38,415 nt of DNA from an uncultured Prevotella sp. (GCA_900322095.1 ONYS01000036.1:1-38415); one strand, 5' to 3'. Shown: positions 23,431-31,911, counted from the first letter of the stretch. Program-made: numbers and translations. The notes: generated by a model not told the origin, from the sequence alone.

Positions 23431-24027
23431 TTACTTACTTCCGGCAGTTCCGCCTTTGGCATAGTATTTCCTCACCAAGGGCAGTATGCTCTCGGGCACC
23501 AGTCCGTCGATGGGCAATCCCTCTCTCAGCCGCTGGCGAATCTCCGTGCTGCTCAGGTCGCAGAGAGGCATGTCGATGAAGCTCACGCCCTTGGGCAGCG
23601 AGTCGGCCGTCAGCGGACAGTTGGGCCGCGGATAGACCAGAATCGGGAAGTTGGCCTTGATGAATTCGGGATGCGACCATCGGTCGAAGGCCAGCCAGTT
23701 GTCGGCCCCCACGATGAGCGAGAAGTGGCGGTCGGGGTAATCATCGCGCAGCCGGCTCAGCGTCTTCCACGTGTAGGAAGGTCGCGGCAGGCGGAACTCA
23801 TAGTCGCTGGCCACGAGCCCGGGATGGTCTTTCAACGCCAGCCGGGTCATCTCCAGTCGCTTGTCGTCGGCCAGCAGGTCGTCGGCGTTGCGCTTGAAGG
23901 GGTTGAGCGGACTGACGACAAACCACACCTCCCTGAGCCGCGCCTCCGTGAGAATGCGCTCTGCCAAGGAGATATGGCCTGTATGGATGGGATTGAATGA
24001 TCCCCCGAATATTCCGGTTTCAATCAT
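23431..24027 (-). CDS. nadD: Nicotinate-nucleotide adenylyltransferase
   Basis: 198 residues from the ATG at 24027 (MIETGIFGGSFNPIHTGH); the 30-codon extension to 24117 overlaps gmk and is not conserved-looking. GGSFNPIHTGH is the nucleotidyltransferase (H/T)xGH motif, and LSSTEIRQRLREG is the C-terminal ISSTxIR signature. The enzyme makes nicotinic acid adenine dinucleotide from NaMN and ATP, the central step of NAD synthesis. It follows gmk by 11 bp in the conserved Bacteroidetes order yicC-gmk-nadD. Length is normal for the family. Confidence 0.97.
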   Translation of the reverse strand: MIETGIFGGSFNPIHTGHISLAERILTEARLREVWFVVSPLNPFKRNADDLLADDKRLEMTRLALKDHPGLVASDYEFRLPRPSYTWKTLSRLRDDYPDRHFSLIVGADNWLAFDRWSHPEFIKANFPILVYPRPNCPLTADSLPKGVSFIDMPLCDLSSTEIRQRLREGLPIDGLVPESILPLVRKYYAKGGTAGSK

Positions 24028-24038
24028 GAGTTCCGGTA

Positions 24039-24644
24039 TCAATCGTTCTTCAGGAAGTCCTTCACCAGCTGGTACACCTGGTTCTCGGCCGTTGCGAGGT
24101 CGTCGTTCACCACGCAATGGTCGAACTTGGGCGCAAAAGTCAGCTCGTAGGAGGCCTTGTCGAGCCGTTGACGGATGACCTCAGGGGCATCGGTGGCGCG
24201 GCTGACGAGTCTTCGCTCCAATTCCTCTATCGATGGAGGCTGGATGAAGATGCTCAGGGCCCGCGGTCCATAGAAGCGCTTGATGTTGCAGCCGCCCTTG
24301 ACATCGACGTCGAACACCACATTCTCGCCCTTCGCTGTCTGGTTCTCTACCTGCGACTTCAAGGTGCCGTAGAAGCGGTCGGCGTAAACTTCCTCGTATT
24401 CCAGAAACTCGTCGTTGTTGATCTTGGCCTTGAACTCCTCGGGCGTGAGGAAGAAATACTCCACGCCGTTGCGCTCCGTGCCGCGGGGGGCACGCGAAGT
24501 GCAGCTGATGGAGAAAGCCAGGTTCAGTTCGGGATGTTCTTTCATCAGCCAGCCCACGATCGTACTCTTGCCGCTTCCTGAGGGCGCAGAGAAGATGATG
24601 AGCTTGCCTGTGCCGCTGAGTGGGCGGCTGTTGTCTTCTGCCAT
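24039..24644 (-). CDS. gmk: Guanylate kinase
   Basis: 201 residues. The P-loop is SAPSGSGKST. The GMP-binding region has SCTSRAPRGTERNGVEYFFL and EYEEVYADRFYGT. The lid and core follow (VVFDVDVKGGCNIKRFY, RLVSRATDAPEVIRQRL). It phosphorylates GMP to GDP in the cytoplasm. The start at 24644 is preceded by yicC with a 38-bp gap and no promoter box, so it belongs to the yicC-led operon. Confidence 0.98.
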   Translation of the reverse strand: MAEDNSRPLSGTGKLIIFSAPSGSGKSTIVGWLMKEHPELNLAFSISCTSRAPRGTERNGVEYFFLTPEEFKAKINNDEFLEYEEVYADRFYGTLKSQVENQTAKGENVVFDVDVKGGCNIKRFYGPRALSIFIQPPSIEELERRLVSRATDAPEVIRQRLDKASYELTFAPKFDHCVVNDDLATAENQVYQLVKDFLKND

Positions 24645-24682
24645 AGTCTATATCGCTTTATATCTTCTTGCTTCTTCCGGCA

Positions 24683-25558
24683 TCAAAGGGCATTCAGCAC
24701 CTGCTCCTTGATCTGCTCTAGCTCGTCTTTCATCTTCACCACGATGTTCTGCATCTCAGCCTGGTTGCTCTTCGAGCCGGTGGTGTTGATTTCGCGGCCC
24801 ATCTCCTGGGCGATGAATCCGAGTTTCTTTCCGTTGGGCTTGTTCTCAGCCATCGTCTCACGGAAATACTTCAAGTGGTTGGCCAGGCGTTGTTTCTCCT
24901 CGCTGATGTCGAGTTTCTCGATGTAGTAGATCAGTTCCTGCTCCAGCCGGTTCTTGTCGTAGTCGACATTGGGAATCTCTTCCAGTTCCTTCACGATGGT
25001 CTCTCTGATCTTGGGCACGCGGCTCTGCTCGAAGGGCTCCAGCTCGTGCAGCAGACGTTCGATGTTGTCGACTTTCTCGGTGAATTTCTTTTCCAGAGCG
25101 GCACCTTCCTGACGGCGGAAGGCGTTGAGCTCGTCGAGAGCGTCGAGCAGGGTCTGACGGGCCACAGCCCACTCCTCGTCGGTGAGCTCCTCAACTTCGG
25201 TCTTCAAGGTCACGTCGGGCAGGCGCAGGAGGGTTGAAAACCAGTCGGTGGGCTCCGGAATGCCGGTTTTCTCAGCGATGTCCTTGATTTGATGATAGTA
25301 GTCTTCCACCAGTGCGGCGTTGATGGGCGTAGCGCTGGTAATGTTTTCTTTCTCCACCCAGAGTGAGAGGTCTATCTTGCCGCGCTTCAGGGAGTTGGTG
25401 ACGATTTGGCGAATCTCCATCTCCTTGTCGCGATAGATAGGCGCAATGCGAGTAGACAGGTCTGTAGTCTTGCTGTTGAGTGACTTAATTTCAACATGAA
25501 TTTTCTTGTCTTGAAAGGTAGCGACAGCCTTGCCGTAGCCAGTCATAGATTGTATCAT
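24683..25558 (-). CDS. yicC: YicC/YloC family endoribonuclease
   Basis: 291 residues from the ATG at 25558 (MIQSMTGYGKAVATFQDKK); the frame continues to 25585, but that codon lies in the promoter box. The N-terminal SMTGYG motif and EIKSLNSKTTDLSTRI, plus the C-terminal DUF1732 region (LNHLKYFRETM-like block, EMGREINTTGSKSNQAEMQ), are diagnostic. E. coli YicC is reported to be an endoribonuclease acting on small RNA and mRNA. It is the first gene of the ten-gene minus-strand operon ending at 16126 and is transcribed divergently from tsaB. Confidence 0.95.
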   Translation of the reverse strand: MIQSMTGYGKAVATFQDKKIHVEIKSLNSKTTDLSTRIAPIYRDKEMEIRQIVTNSLKRGKIDLSLWVEKENITSATPINAALVEDYYHQIKDIAEKTGIPEPTDWFSTLLRLPDVTLKTEVEELTDEEWAVARQTLLDALDELNAFRRQEGAALEKKFTEKVDNIERLLHELEPFEQSRVPKIRETIVKELEEIPNVDYDKNRLEQELIYYIEKLDISEEKQRLANHLKYFRETMAENKPNGKKLGFIAQEMGREINTTGSKSNQAEMQNIVVKMKDELEQIKEQVLNAL

Positions 25559-25582
25559 ACTTTCTTTCGCGTTAAATTTCTG

Positions 25583-25590
25583 CAAAAGTA
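25583..25590 (-). promoter_or_regulatory. -7 box for the yicC operon
   Basis: TACTTTTG on the minus strand matches TAnnTTTG, 24 nt upstream of the yicC ATG. It lies only 22 bp from the opposing tsaB box, so the two promoters overlap in their upstream parts. Confidence 0.65.
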
Positions 25591-25612
25591 CAAAAAAGTG
25601 GGAAAAAAAGAG

Positions 25613-25620
25613 TAAATTTG
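25613..25620 (+). promoter_or_regulatory. -7 box for the tsaB operon
   Basis: TAAATTTG matches TAnnTTTG, 31 nt upstream of the tsaB ATG. No good -33 element is seen. Divergent and overlapping with the yicC promoter. Confidence 0.65.
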
Positions 25621-25651
25621 CACATTAATTATTTGAATATTCATTTTAAAT

Positions 25652-26341
25652 ATGTCGTCTATTCTTTTCATTGAGACGAGTACCGATGTATGTTCGGTAG
25701 CTGCGAGCCACGATGGCGCAATAATTTTCAACAAGGAAGATCATACAGGTCCTCACCATAACGAGCGTTTGGGCTCATTTGTCGACGAAGCGCTCTCTTT
25801 CACCGACAACCATGCCATACCTCTCGACTATGTAGCCGTGAGTTGCGGTCCGGGTTCCTACACGGGTCTGCGCATTGGCGTCTCCATGGCCAAGGGCATC
25901 TGCTACGGCCGCAACCTGAAGCTCATCGCTGTGCCGACGCTCGAGCTGCTCTGCGTGCCGGTGCTGCTCCAGGAGATGGTCACCGACGAGAATGCCCTGC
26001 TCTGCCCGATGCTCGACGCCCGACGCATGGAAGTCTACGCCCAGGTGTTCGACCGCGCGCTGAGGGAGAAGCGTCCCATCCACTCGGATGTGGTGGACGG
26101 CGACACCTACAAGGAGTTCCTCTCCCATCCGATGTATTTCTTCGGCAATGGTGCCGCAAAGTGCATGAAGGCCATCAACAATCCCAACGCCCACCTCATC
26201 GAGGGCATCGAGCCGCTGGCCAAAAACATGCTGCCGCTGGCCGAGAAGCGCATCGCGCAGGAGAAGTTTGAGGACGTGGCCTACTTCGTGCCCTTCTATC
26301 TGAAGGACTTCGTGGCCAAGCTGCCGCGCAAACTGCTCTGA
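25652..26341 (+). CDS. tsaB: tRNA threonylcarbamoyladenosine biosynthesis protein TsaB
   Basis: 229 residues. ILFIETSTDVCSVAA opens the ASKHA-fold domain, THHNE-like TGPHHNERL follows, and SCGPGSYTGLRIGVSMAKG is the TsaB/TsaD signature. It is a scaffold partner of TsaD and TsaE in making t6A37 in tRNAs that read ANN codons. It lacks the metal-binding His pair of TsaD, as expected. It heads the plus-strand operon with its own promoter. Confidence 0.96.
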   Translation: MSSILFIETSTDVCSVAASHDGAIIFNKEDHTGPHHNERLGSFVDEALSFTDNHAIPLDYVAVSCGPGSYTGLRIGVSMAKGICYGRNLKLIAVPTLELLCVPVLLQEMVTDENALLCPMLDARRMEVYAQVFDRALREKRPIHSDVVDGDTYKEFLSHPMYFFGNGAAKCMKAINNPNAHLIEGIEPLAKNMLPLAEKRIAQEKFEDVAYFVPFYLKDFVAKLPRKLL

Positions 26342-26373
26342 TCAGCAACTGTCACCCGCATATTTCTAGAAAC

Positions 26374-26979
26374 ATGAACATAGAAGGATTAGATTATAAC
26401 ACACAGCGCTCGCAGCTCGTGCTGCCCGAGTACGGCCGCGAGATACAGGAGATGGTGGAATACTGCGTCTCCCTTCCCGACCGCAACGACCGTCTGCGCT
26501 GCGCCAAGTCGATCGTGGCCATCATGGGCCGCATGCATCCCCAGAACCGCACGAAGAACCGTACGGAATGGGAGAACCGGCTGTGGGACCATCTGGCCAT
26601 ACTGAGCCAATTCAAACTCGACATCGACTGGCCGTTCGACGTCTCCCACGCCCATTCCATCACCACTCATCCCGACAAGGTGGCCTATCCTATGACGCGC
26701 ATTCCCGTGCGCCACTACGGCCACATCCTCTTCGAGGTGTTCGAACGCCTGAAGACGATGGAGCCGGGACCGGAGCGCGACACGCTGGCCCGCTATGCGG
26801 CCAACCAGATGAAACGCAACCTCGTGGAATGGAGCCACGGATCGAGCGACAACGAGAAGGTTGCCGCCGACCTAGCCCTCTTTACCGATGGAAAAATCAA
26901 ACTCGACCTGAAGCAGTTCAAGTTTGAGAAAGTTGTAAAAGAACCTCAAGTGCCCAACAAGCGCAATAAGAAAAAGTAA
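26374..26979 (+). CDS. DUF4290 domain-containing protein
   Basis: 201 residues, soluble, no signal peptide. LDYNTQRSQLVLPEYGREIQ at the N-terminus and VSHAHSITTHPDKVAYPMTR in the middle are typical of this Bacteroidetes-specific family of unknown function. The C-terminal tail is very basic (KEPQVPNKRNKKK), which could bind nucleic acid. It sits between tsaB (32-bp gap) and murA (stop and start adjacent, TAAATG). This order is conserved in Bacteroidetes as far as I recall and suggests a housekeeping role. Confidence 0.9.
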   Translation: MNIEGLDYNTQRSQLVLPEYGREIQEMVEYCVSLPDRNDRLRCAKSIVAIMGRMHPQNRTKNRTEWENRLWDHLAILSQFKLDIDWPFDVSHAHSITTHPDKVAYPMTRIPVRHYGHILFEVFERLKTMEPGPERDTLARYAANQMKRNLVEWSHGSSDNEKVAADLALFTDGKIKLDLKQFKFEKVVKEPQVPNKRNKKK

Positions 26980-28290
26980 ATGGAAGCATTCTATATCGAA
27001 GGAGGCCATAAGCTCAAGGGCACCATCCAGCCCCAGGGAGCCAAGAACGAGGCGCTCGAAGTGATTTGCGCCACGCTCCTCACCTCAGACGTAGTGCGCA
27101 TCAGCAACGTCCCTGACATCCTCGATGTGAATAACCTCATCAAACTGCTCGAGGACGTCGGTGTGAAGGTCAACCGTCTCTCGCGCCATGAGTATGAGTT
27201 TCAGGCCGACGACATCAACCTCGACTATCTTGAGTCGGAGTCTTTCATCCACAAGTGCGCACAGCTTCGCGGCAGTGTGCTGATGATCGGTCCGCTGCTC
27301 GGCCGTTTCGGCAAGGCCGCCGTGGCCAAACCCGGTGGCGACAAGATAGGACGCCGCCGTCTGGACACCCACTTCCTGGGATTCAAGAGCCTGGGAGCCC
27401 GCTTCGTCCACGACGAGGAGCGCGACATTTATCTGCTCGAGGGCAAGCAGCTCCATGGCCGCTACATGCTCCTCGACGAGGCCAGCGTGACCGGTACGGC
27501 CAATATCATCATGGCTGCCGTGATGGCCAAGGGCACCACCACCATCTACAATGCTGCCTGCGAGCCTTATATCCAGCAGCTCTGCCATCTGCTCAACGCC
27601 ATGGGCGCCAACATCAGCGGCATCGCCTCCAATCTGCTCACCATCGTGGGCGTGGGGGAGCTCCACGGTGCCTCGCACGTCATCCTGCCCGATATGATCG
27701 AGGTGGGATCGTTTATCGGCATGGCAGCCATGGTGGGCGACGGCGTGAAGATTGAAAATTGCAGCGTGCGCAACCTGGGGCTTATTCCTGATGCCTTCCG
27801 CCGCTTGGGCGTGAAGGTGCAGCAGCAGGGCGACAGCCTTTATATCCCGCCCCAGAAGCACTATCAGATAGAGTCGTTCCTCGACGGAACCATCATGACG
27901 CTCTCCGATGCGCCCTGGCCCGGACTCACGCCCGACCTGCTCTCGGTGCTGCTCGTTGTGGCCACGCAGGCCCGGGGCAGCGTGCTCATCCATCAGAAGA
28001 TGTTCGAGAGCCGACTGTTCTTCGTCGACAAGCTCATCGACATGCGCGCCCAGATCATCCTCTGCGATCCCCACCGTGCCGTCGTTGTGGGCCACGACCA
28101 TCAGATACGCCTCCGTGCAGGCCGCATGACGAGTCCCGACATCCGTGCGGGCATCGCCCTGCTCATCGCCGCCATGAGCGCTGAGGGCACGAGCCGTATA
28201 GAGAACATCGCCCAGATTGACCGCGGATATGAGGACATCGAAAAACGCCTCAATCAGCTTGGGGCAAAAATTTCCCGCGTAGATGATTAA
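26980..28290 (+). CDS. murA: UDP-N-acetylglucosamine 1-carboxyvinyltransferase (Asp-type active site)
   Basis: 436 residues, normal length. It transfers enolpyruvate from PEP to UDP-GlcNAc, the first committed step of peptidoglycan synthesis. QGAKNEALEVICATLLT holds the conserved Lys-Asn pair, and VTGTANIIMAAVMAKGTTTI and the closing YEDIEKRLNQLGAKI are family blocks. The active-site loop reads KPGGDKIGRRRLD: Asp121 replaces the Cys attacked by fosfomycin (C115 in E. coli). Known Asp-type MurA enzymes are active and fosfomycin-resistant, so intrinsic resistance of this target is predicted. The stop overlaps rimM by 8 bp. Confidence 0.97.
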   Translation: MEAFYIEGGHKLKGTIQPQGAKNEALEVICATLLTSDVVRISNVPDILDVNNLIKLLEDVGVKVNRLSRHEYEFQADDINLDYLESESFIHKCAQLRGSVLMIGPLLGRFGKAAVAKPGGDKIGRRRLDTHFLGFKSLGARFVHDEERDIYLLEGKQLHGRYMLLDEASVTGTANIIMAAVMAKGTTTIYNAACEPYIQQLCHLLNAMGANISGIASNLLTIVGVGELHGASHVILPDMIEVGSFIGMAAMVGDGVKIENCSVRNLGLIPDAFRRLGVKVQQQGDSLYIPPQKHYQIESFLDGTIMTLSDAPWPGLTPDLLSVLLVVATQARGSVLIHQKMFESRLFFVDKLIDMRAQIILCDPHRAVVVGHDHQIRLRAGRMTSPDIRAGIALLIAAMSAEGTSRIENIAQIDRGYEDIEKRLNQLGAKISRVDD

Positions 28291-28801
28291 GCCCGACGAC
28301 GTATTCAGGATCGGACGCTTGGGAAAGGTCCATGGAGTGGGCGGCGAGCTGATGTTCAACTTCACCGACGACATCTTCGACCGCAACGATGCCGATTTCC
28401 TCTTTGTGGAAATCGACGGTATCGTCGTGCCTTTCTTCATCGAGGAATACCGCTTCCGCAGCGACGACCTGGCTATCATCAAGTTTGAGGGCGTCGACAC
28501 GGCTGAGGAGGCCCGTCCGCTTGTCAACTGCTATGTCTTCTTTCCCAAGTCGCAGACCACAGACGATGAAGGCATGAGTCTCTCGCAGCTCACGGGATTC
28601 CACGTCATCGACGCCTCGACGCAACATGATGTGGGCACGGTCACCTCTGTAGACACCTCCACCGCCAATACGCTCATCGAGGTGGAGACCGCCGATGGTG
28701 AGCGCCGCCTCATTCCCCTTGCGGAAGAGCTCATCGCCGGCTTCGATCCTCAACAGCAACACATCACGCTCCACATCCCTGAAGGACTGCTGGAGCTTTA
28801 G
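28283..28801 (+). CDS. rimM: Ribosome maturation factor RimM
   Basis: 172 residues. The RimM N-terminal beta-barrel starts with FRIGRLGKVHGVGGELMFNF. The PRC-barrel domain covers about 95-170 (LTGFHVIDASTQHDVGTVTS, then the conserved RRLIPLAEELI). It assists late 30S subunit assembly by binding S19 and the 16S head region. It is translationally coupled to murA by an 8-bp overlap and followed by dxr after 14 bp. Confidence 0.95.
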   Translation: MIKPDDVFRIGRLGKVHGVGGELMFNFTDDIFDRNDADFLFVEIDGIVVPFFIEEYRFRSDDLAIIKFEGVDTAEEARPLVNCYVFFPKSQTTDDEGMSLSQLTGFHVIDASTQHDVGTVTSVDTSTANTLIEVETADGERRLIPLAEELIAGFDPQQQHITLHIPEGLLEL

Positions 28802-28815
28802 TCCGTATATTCCGT

Positions 28816-29985
28816 ATGAACGAAAAATCAATGAAACAACAAATATGCATTCTTGGCAGCACAGGCTCCATCGGCACGCAGGCGCTCGACGTCATCCGTC
28901 AGCATAGCGACCGCTATGAGGTCTATGCCCTCACGGCCAACAACAGCGTTGACAAACTTGCAGAGCAGGCGCGCGAGTTTCATCCCGCGGCTGTGGTCAT
29001 CGCCAACGAGGCCCGTTTCGACGAGTTGAAGTCACGGCTTTCCGACCTGCCCGACATCAAGGTCTATGCAGGCAGCAAGGCGATAGCAGAGATTGTTGAG
29101 GCCGGACCCATCACCACGGTGCTGGCATCGATGGTCGGATTCTCCGGTCTCGTGCCCACCATCAACGCCATCAAGGCCCACAAGAAGATATGCCTGGCCA
29201 ACAAGGAGACGCTTGTCGTGGCCGGAGAACTGATTCTCAATCTTGTCGGAAAGTATCACGTCGACCTGCTGCCTGTCGACTCGGAGCACAGCGCCATCTT
29301 CCAGAGCCTCGTGGGCGAGGAGATGAACGAGGTCGACAAGATTCTGCTCACCTGCTCGGGCGGTCCCTTCCGTCAGTACAGTCTCGACCAGCTGAAGACG
29401 GTGACGGCTGCCGACGCCCTGCGCCATCCTACGTGGAAGATGGGCGCCAAAATCACTATCGACTCGGCCACGCTGATGAACAAAGGCTTCGAGGTGATGG
29501 AGGCCCGCTGGCTCTTCGGCGTTCCTGCCGACCGCATCCAGGTACTCATCCATCCGCAGTCGGTGGTTCACAGCGGCGTGCAGTTCAAGGACGGCGCAGT
29601 GAAGGCGCAGCTGGGCGTGCCCGACATGCGGTTGCCCATCCAGTATGCCTTCTCCTATCCTGAGCGGCTGTCGCTCAACGGCGACCGGCTCGATCTCTTC
29701 AAGGTGGGTCATCTCGACTTCTTCGAGCCCGACATGGGCAAGTTCCGCTGCTTGCAGTTGGCCTACGAGGCTATACGTCGTGGCGGCAACATGCCCTGCA
29801 TACTCAACGCAGCCAACGAGGTGGTGAATCTCGCCTTCCGCGAGGGCCGTTGCTCGTTCCTCCAGATGCCCGACATCATCGGCCAGGTGATGCAGCGCGC
29901 CAGCTTCGACGCCTCTCCCAATCTCGACGTTTATCTGCAGACCGACGCCGAGGCCCGGAAGATAGCCACCGAAATCCTGGGATGA
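28816..29985 (+). CDS. dxr: 1-deoxy-D-xylulose 5-phosphate reductoisomerase
   Basis: 389 residues. The NADPH-binding GSTGSIGTQALDVIRQH lies at the N-terminus, and KKICLANKETLVVAGELI and LPVDSEHSAIFQSL (metal-binding Asp and Glu) form the active site. TCSGGPFR and ATLMNKGFEVMEARWLF complete it. The enzyme makes MEP from DXP in the non-mevalonate isoprenoid pathway, and so feeds the undecaprenyl lipids used by murA-dependent wall synthesis and by the polyprenyl pathway on the opposite operon. Met6 (28831) is an alternative start and sits closer to the conserved domain. Confidence 0.97.
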   Translation: MNEKSMKQQICILGSTGSIGTQALDVIRQHSDRYEVYALTANNSVDKLAEQAREFHPAAVVIANEARFDELKSRLSDLPDIKVYAGSKAIAEIVEAGPITTVLASMVGFSGLVPTINAIKAHKKICLANKETLVVAGELILNLVGKYHVDLLPVDSEHSAIFQSLVGEEMNEVDKILLTCSGGPFRQYSLDQLKTVTAADALRHPTWKMGAKITIDSATLMNKGFEVMEARWLFGVPADRIQVLIHPQSVVHSGVQFKDGAVKAQLGVPDMRLPIQYAFSYPERLSLNGDRLDLFKVGHLDFFEPDMGKFRCLQLAYEAIRRGGNMPCILNAANEVVNLAFREGRCSFLQMPDIIGQVMQRASFDASPNLDVYLQTDAEARKIATEILG

Positions 29986-30034
29986 CATATATAATATAGG
30001 TATAAAACAATAAACACACACAAGACAATATCAA

Positions 30035-31447
30035 ATGGAAGTTTTTCTCATTAAGCTGCTACAGTTCATGATGGCCATATCGCTGTTGGTTCTCCTGCAT
30101 GAGATGGGCCACATGCTCACGGCAAAGCTCTTCGGGGTGCGCGTAGAGAAGTTCTATCTCTTCTTCGACCCGTGGTTCCACCTCTTCGAGTTCAAGCCCA
30201 AGAACAGCGACACAACCTACGGCATCGGCTGGCTGCCCCTCGGCGGCTACTGCAAGATAGCGGGTATGGTGGACGAGAGCATGGACACCGAACAGCTCAA
30301 GCGCGACCCTCAACCCTGGGAGTTCCGCACGAAGCCCGCTTGGCAACGGCTCATCATCATGGTGGCCGGTGTCACCGTCAACCTCCTGCTGGCACTCTTT
30401 ATCTATAGCATGATCATGTTCCACTGGGGCGAGGACTATATCGCCACGAAGGACATGACGCTCGGCATGAAGTTCAATCAGGAAGCTAAGAGCTATGGCT
30501 TCCGCGACCACGACATTCTCCTCGGCACCGACCGTGGCGCCTTCCGTGAGTTCTCGGGCGACGTCTACCGCGACATCTCCAAGGCCAAGTATTGCGACGT
30601 GTTGCGCAACGGCAAGCAGGTGCGCGTCAACCTCCCCGGCAAAATCAACATGCTGGAGATGATACAGTCCACTCCCCGCTTCATGGAGCCGTTCATGGTG
30701 AACGAGGTGGACACAGTGCTCAAGCGCATCCCCGTTGCCGAGGATTCCAAGGACAGCATCGTCTCCCCGGCCTGGCAGATGCAGCTGAAGAAGGGCGACG
30801 TCATCGTGGCTCTCAATGGTAAGTCGCTCGACAGCTACAACAGCTACAAGGATGCCACAGGCCACATTGCCGACGCCATGACGGCCGCCAAGACGCGCGA
30901 CGACAGTCTGCGCCTGCGCACGGTGACGGTGGCCGTGAAGCGTGCTGCAACGGGCAAGGTGGACACGCTCTCCACGACGCTCACCAAGGACCTGCTGATG
31001 GGTTATGCGCCCGTCAATGCGCTGGCACATTACAAGAATACCCACATCAGCTACAACTTCCTGAAGAGTTTCCCGGCCGGCATCAAGTATGGCTTTGACG
31101 TGCTCGGAGGCTACATCAGCGATATGCGATACGTCTTCTCGCCCGAAGGTGTGAAGAGTCTGGGCGGCTTCGGCGCTATCGGCAGTCTGTTCCCCGACAA
31201 GTGGGACTGGCACGCCTTCTGGATGATGACCGCTTTCCTGAGCATCATCCTCGCCTTCATGAACATTCTCCCCATCCCCGCCCTCGACGGAGGCTTCGTC
31301 TTGTTCCTGTTCTACGAGATCATCACGGGCCGAAAACCATCGGACAAGTTTATGGAGTATGCCGAAATCTTCGGTATCAGCGTCTTGCTGTTGCTGATGA
31401 TTGTGGCCAACCTCAACGATATTCTGAGGTGGCTGGGGTATATGTGA
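30035..31447 (+). CDS. rseP: RIP metalloprotease RseP (site-2 protease)
   Basis: 470 residues. The zinc motif H22-E-M-G-H26 lies in the first helix, and the second motif NILPIPALDGG (D418) lies in the C-terminal helix pair. At least one PDZ-like domain is visible in the periplasmic region (WQMQLKKGDVIVALNGKSL). It cleaves anti-sigma factors inside the membrane to free extracytoplasmic-stress sigma factors and also clears signal-peptide remnants. It is the last gene of the tsaB operon, 49 bp after dxr, and a clear terminator follows at 31541. Confidence 0.96.
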   Translation: MEVFLIKLLQFMMAISLLVLLHEMGHMLTAKLFGVRVEKFYLFFDPWFHLFEFKPKNSDTTYGIGWLPLGGYCKIAGMVDESMDTEQLKRDPQPWEFRTKPAWQRLIIMVAGVTVNLLLALFIYSMIMFHWGEDYIATKDMTLGMKFNQEAKSYGFRDHDILLGTDRGAFREFSGDVYRDISKAKYCDVLRNGKQVRVNLPGKINMLEMIQSTPRFMEPFMVNEVDTVLKRIPVAEDSKDSIVSPAWQMQLKKGDVIVALNGKSLDSYNSYKDATGHIADAMTAAKTRDDSLRLRTVTVAVKRAATGKVDTLSTTLTKDLLMGYAPVNALAHYKNTHISYNFLKSFPAGIKYGFDVLGGYISDMRYVFSPEGVKSLGGFGAIGSLFPDKWDWHAFWMMTAFLSIILAFMNILPIPALDGGFVLFLFYEIITGRKPSDKFMEYAEIFGISVLLLLMIVANLNDILRWLGYM

Positions 31448-31540
31448 TTTGAGTTCTTGAACTTTTAATTTCTTAAGTTAGTTTGGAGTTCTTGAGTCAC
31501 TAAGTTCTTAGTTTTTTGAACTTTAAAATTCTTAAATACA

Positions 31541-31590
31541 AAATAGGATTTATGGGTCAGCGGATACGACTCGTAAATCCTATTTTTCTT
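31541..31590 (+). terminator. Terminator of the tsaB-rseP operon
   Basis: AAATAGGATTTA (31541-31552) pairs perfectly with TAAATCCTATTT (31574-31585), a 12-bp stem with a 21-nt loop, followed by a short T-run. It lies 94 bp after the rseP stop. An A-rich stretch before it could let it work in both directions. Confidence 0.85.
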
Positions 31591-31743
31591 TGTTATTCGA
31601 TAATAACCTATTGGAAATGTCCTGTGTGTTCAATAAATAAGAAGAGAATGATTTTCCCATGATGCGCAATCAGAGTTCTTTCTTGGGCGGTAGAAATTCA
31701 GCCCGTACTACCAATCGTTTTACCACCGAGCGGTAATGTCTTT

Positions 31744-31850
31744 CTGCTCTCAGCTGTCAGCAGTTCTGCTCTCAGCTGTCAGCAGTTCTGCTCTCAGCTG
31801 TCAGCAGTTCTGCTCTCAGCTGTCAGCAGTTCTGCTCTCAGTCAGCACAC
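31744..31850. repeat. 22-bp palindromic tandem array, locus 3 (four identical units plus a deleted fifth)
   Basis: Units start at 31744, 31766, 31788 and 31810. All four are identical, with core CTGCTCTCAGCTGTCAGCAG plus TT. The fifth (31832 on) lacks three bases in the centre and breaks down. The unit equals unit 2 of the array at 2027-2114, nearly 30 kb away. Identity among copies indicates recent expansion or gene-conversion-like homogenisation. Confidence 0.92.
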
Positions 31851-31911
31851 GATTGTTATCCATTATGAGCCACCTATGAACATCAATTGTTATTTAACGC
31901 TTGATATTTGC

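Noticed and set aside
24028-24117. N-terminal extension of nadD
   Set aside because: It overlaps gmk, is basic and low in complexity, and the family starts at the ATG just before GIFGGSFNP.
27085-28527. 480-codon minus-strand open frame
   Set aside because: Antisense to murA and rimM; composition is that of a GC-rich shadow frame.
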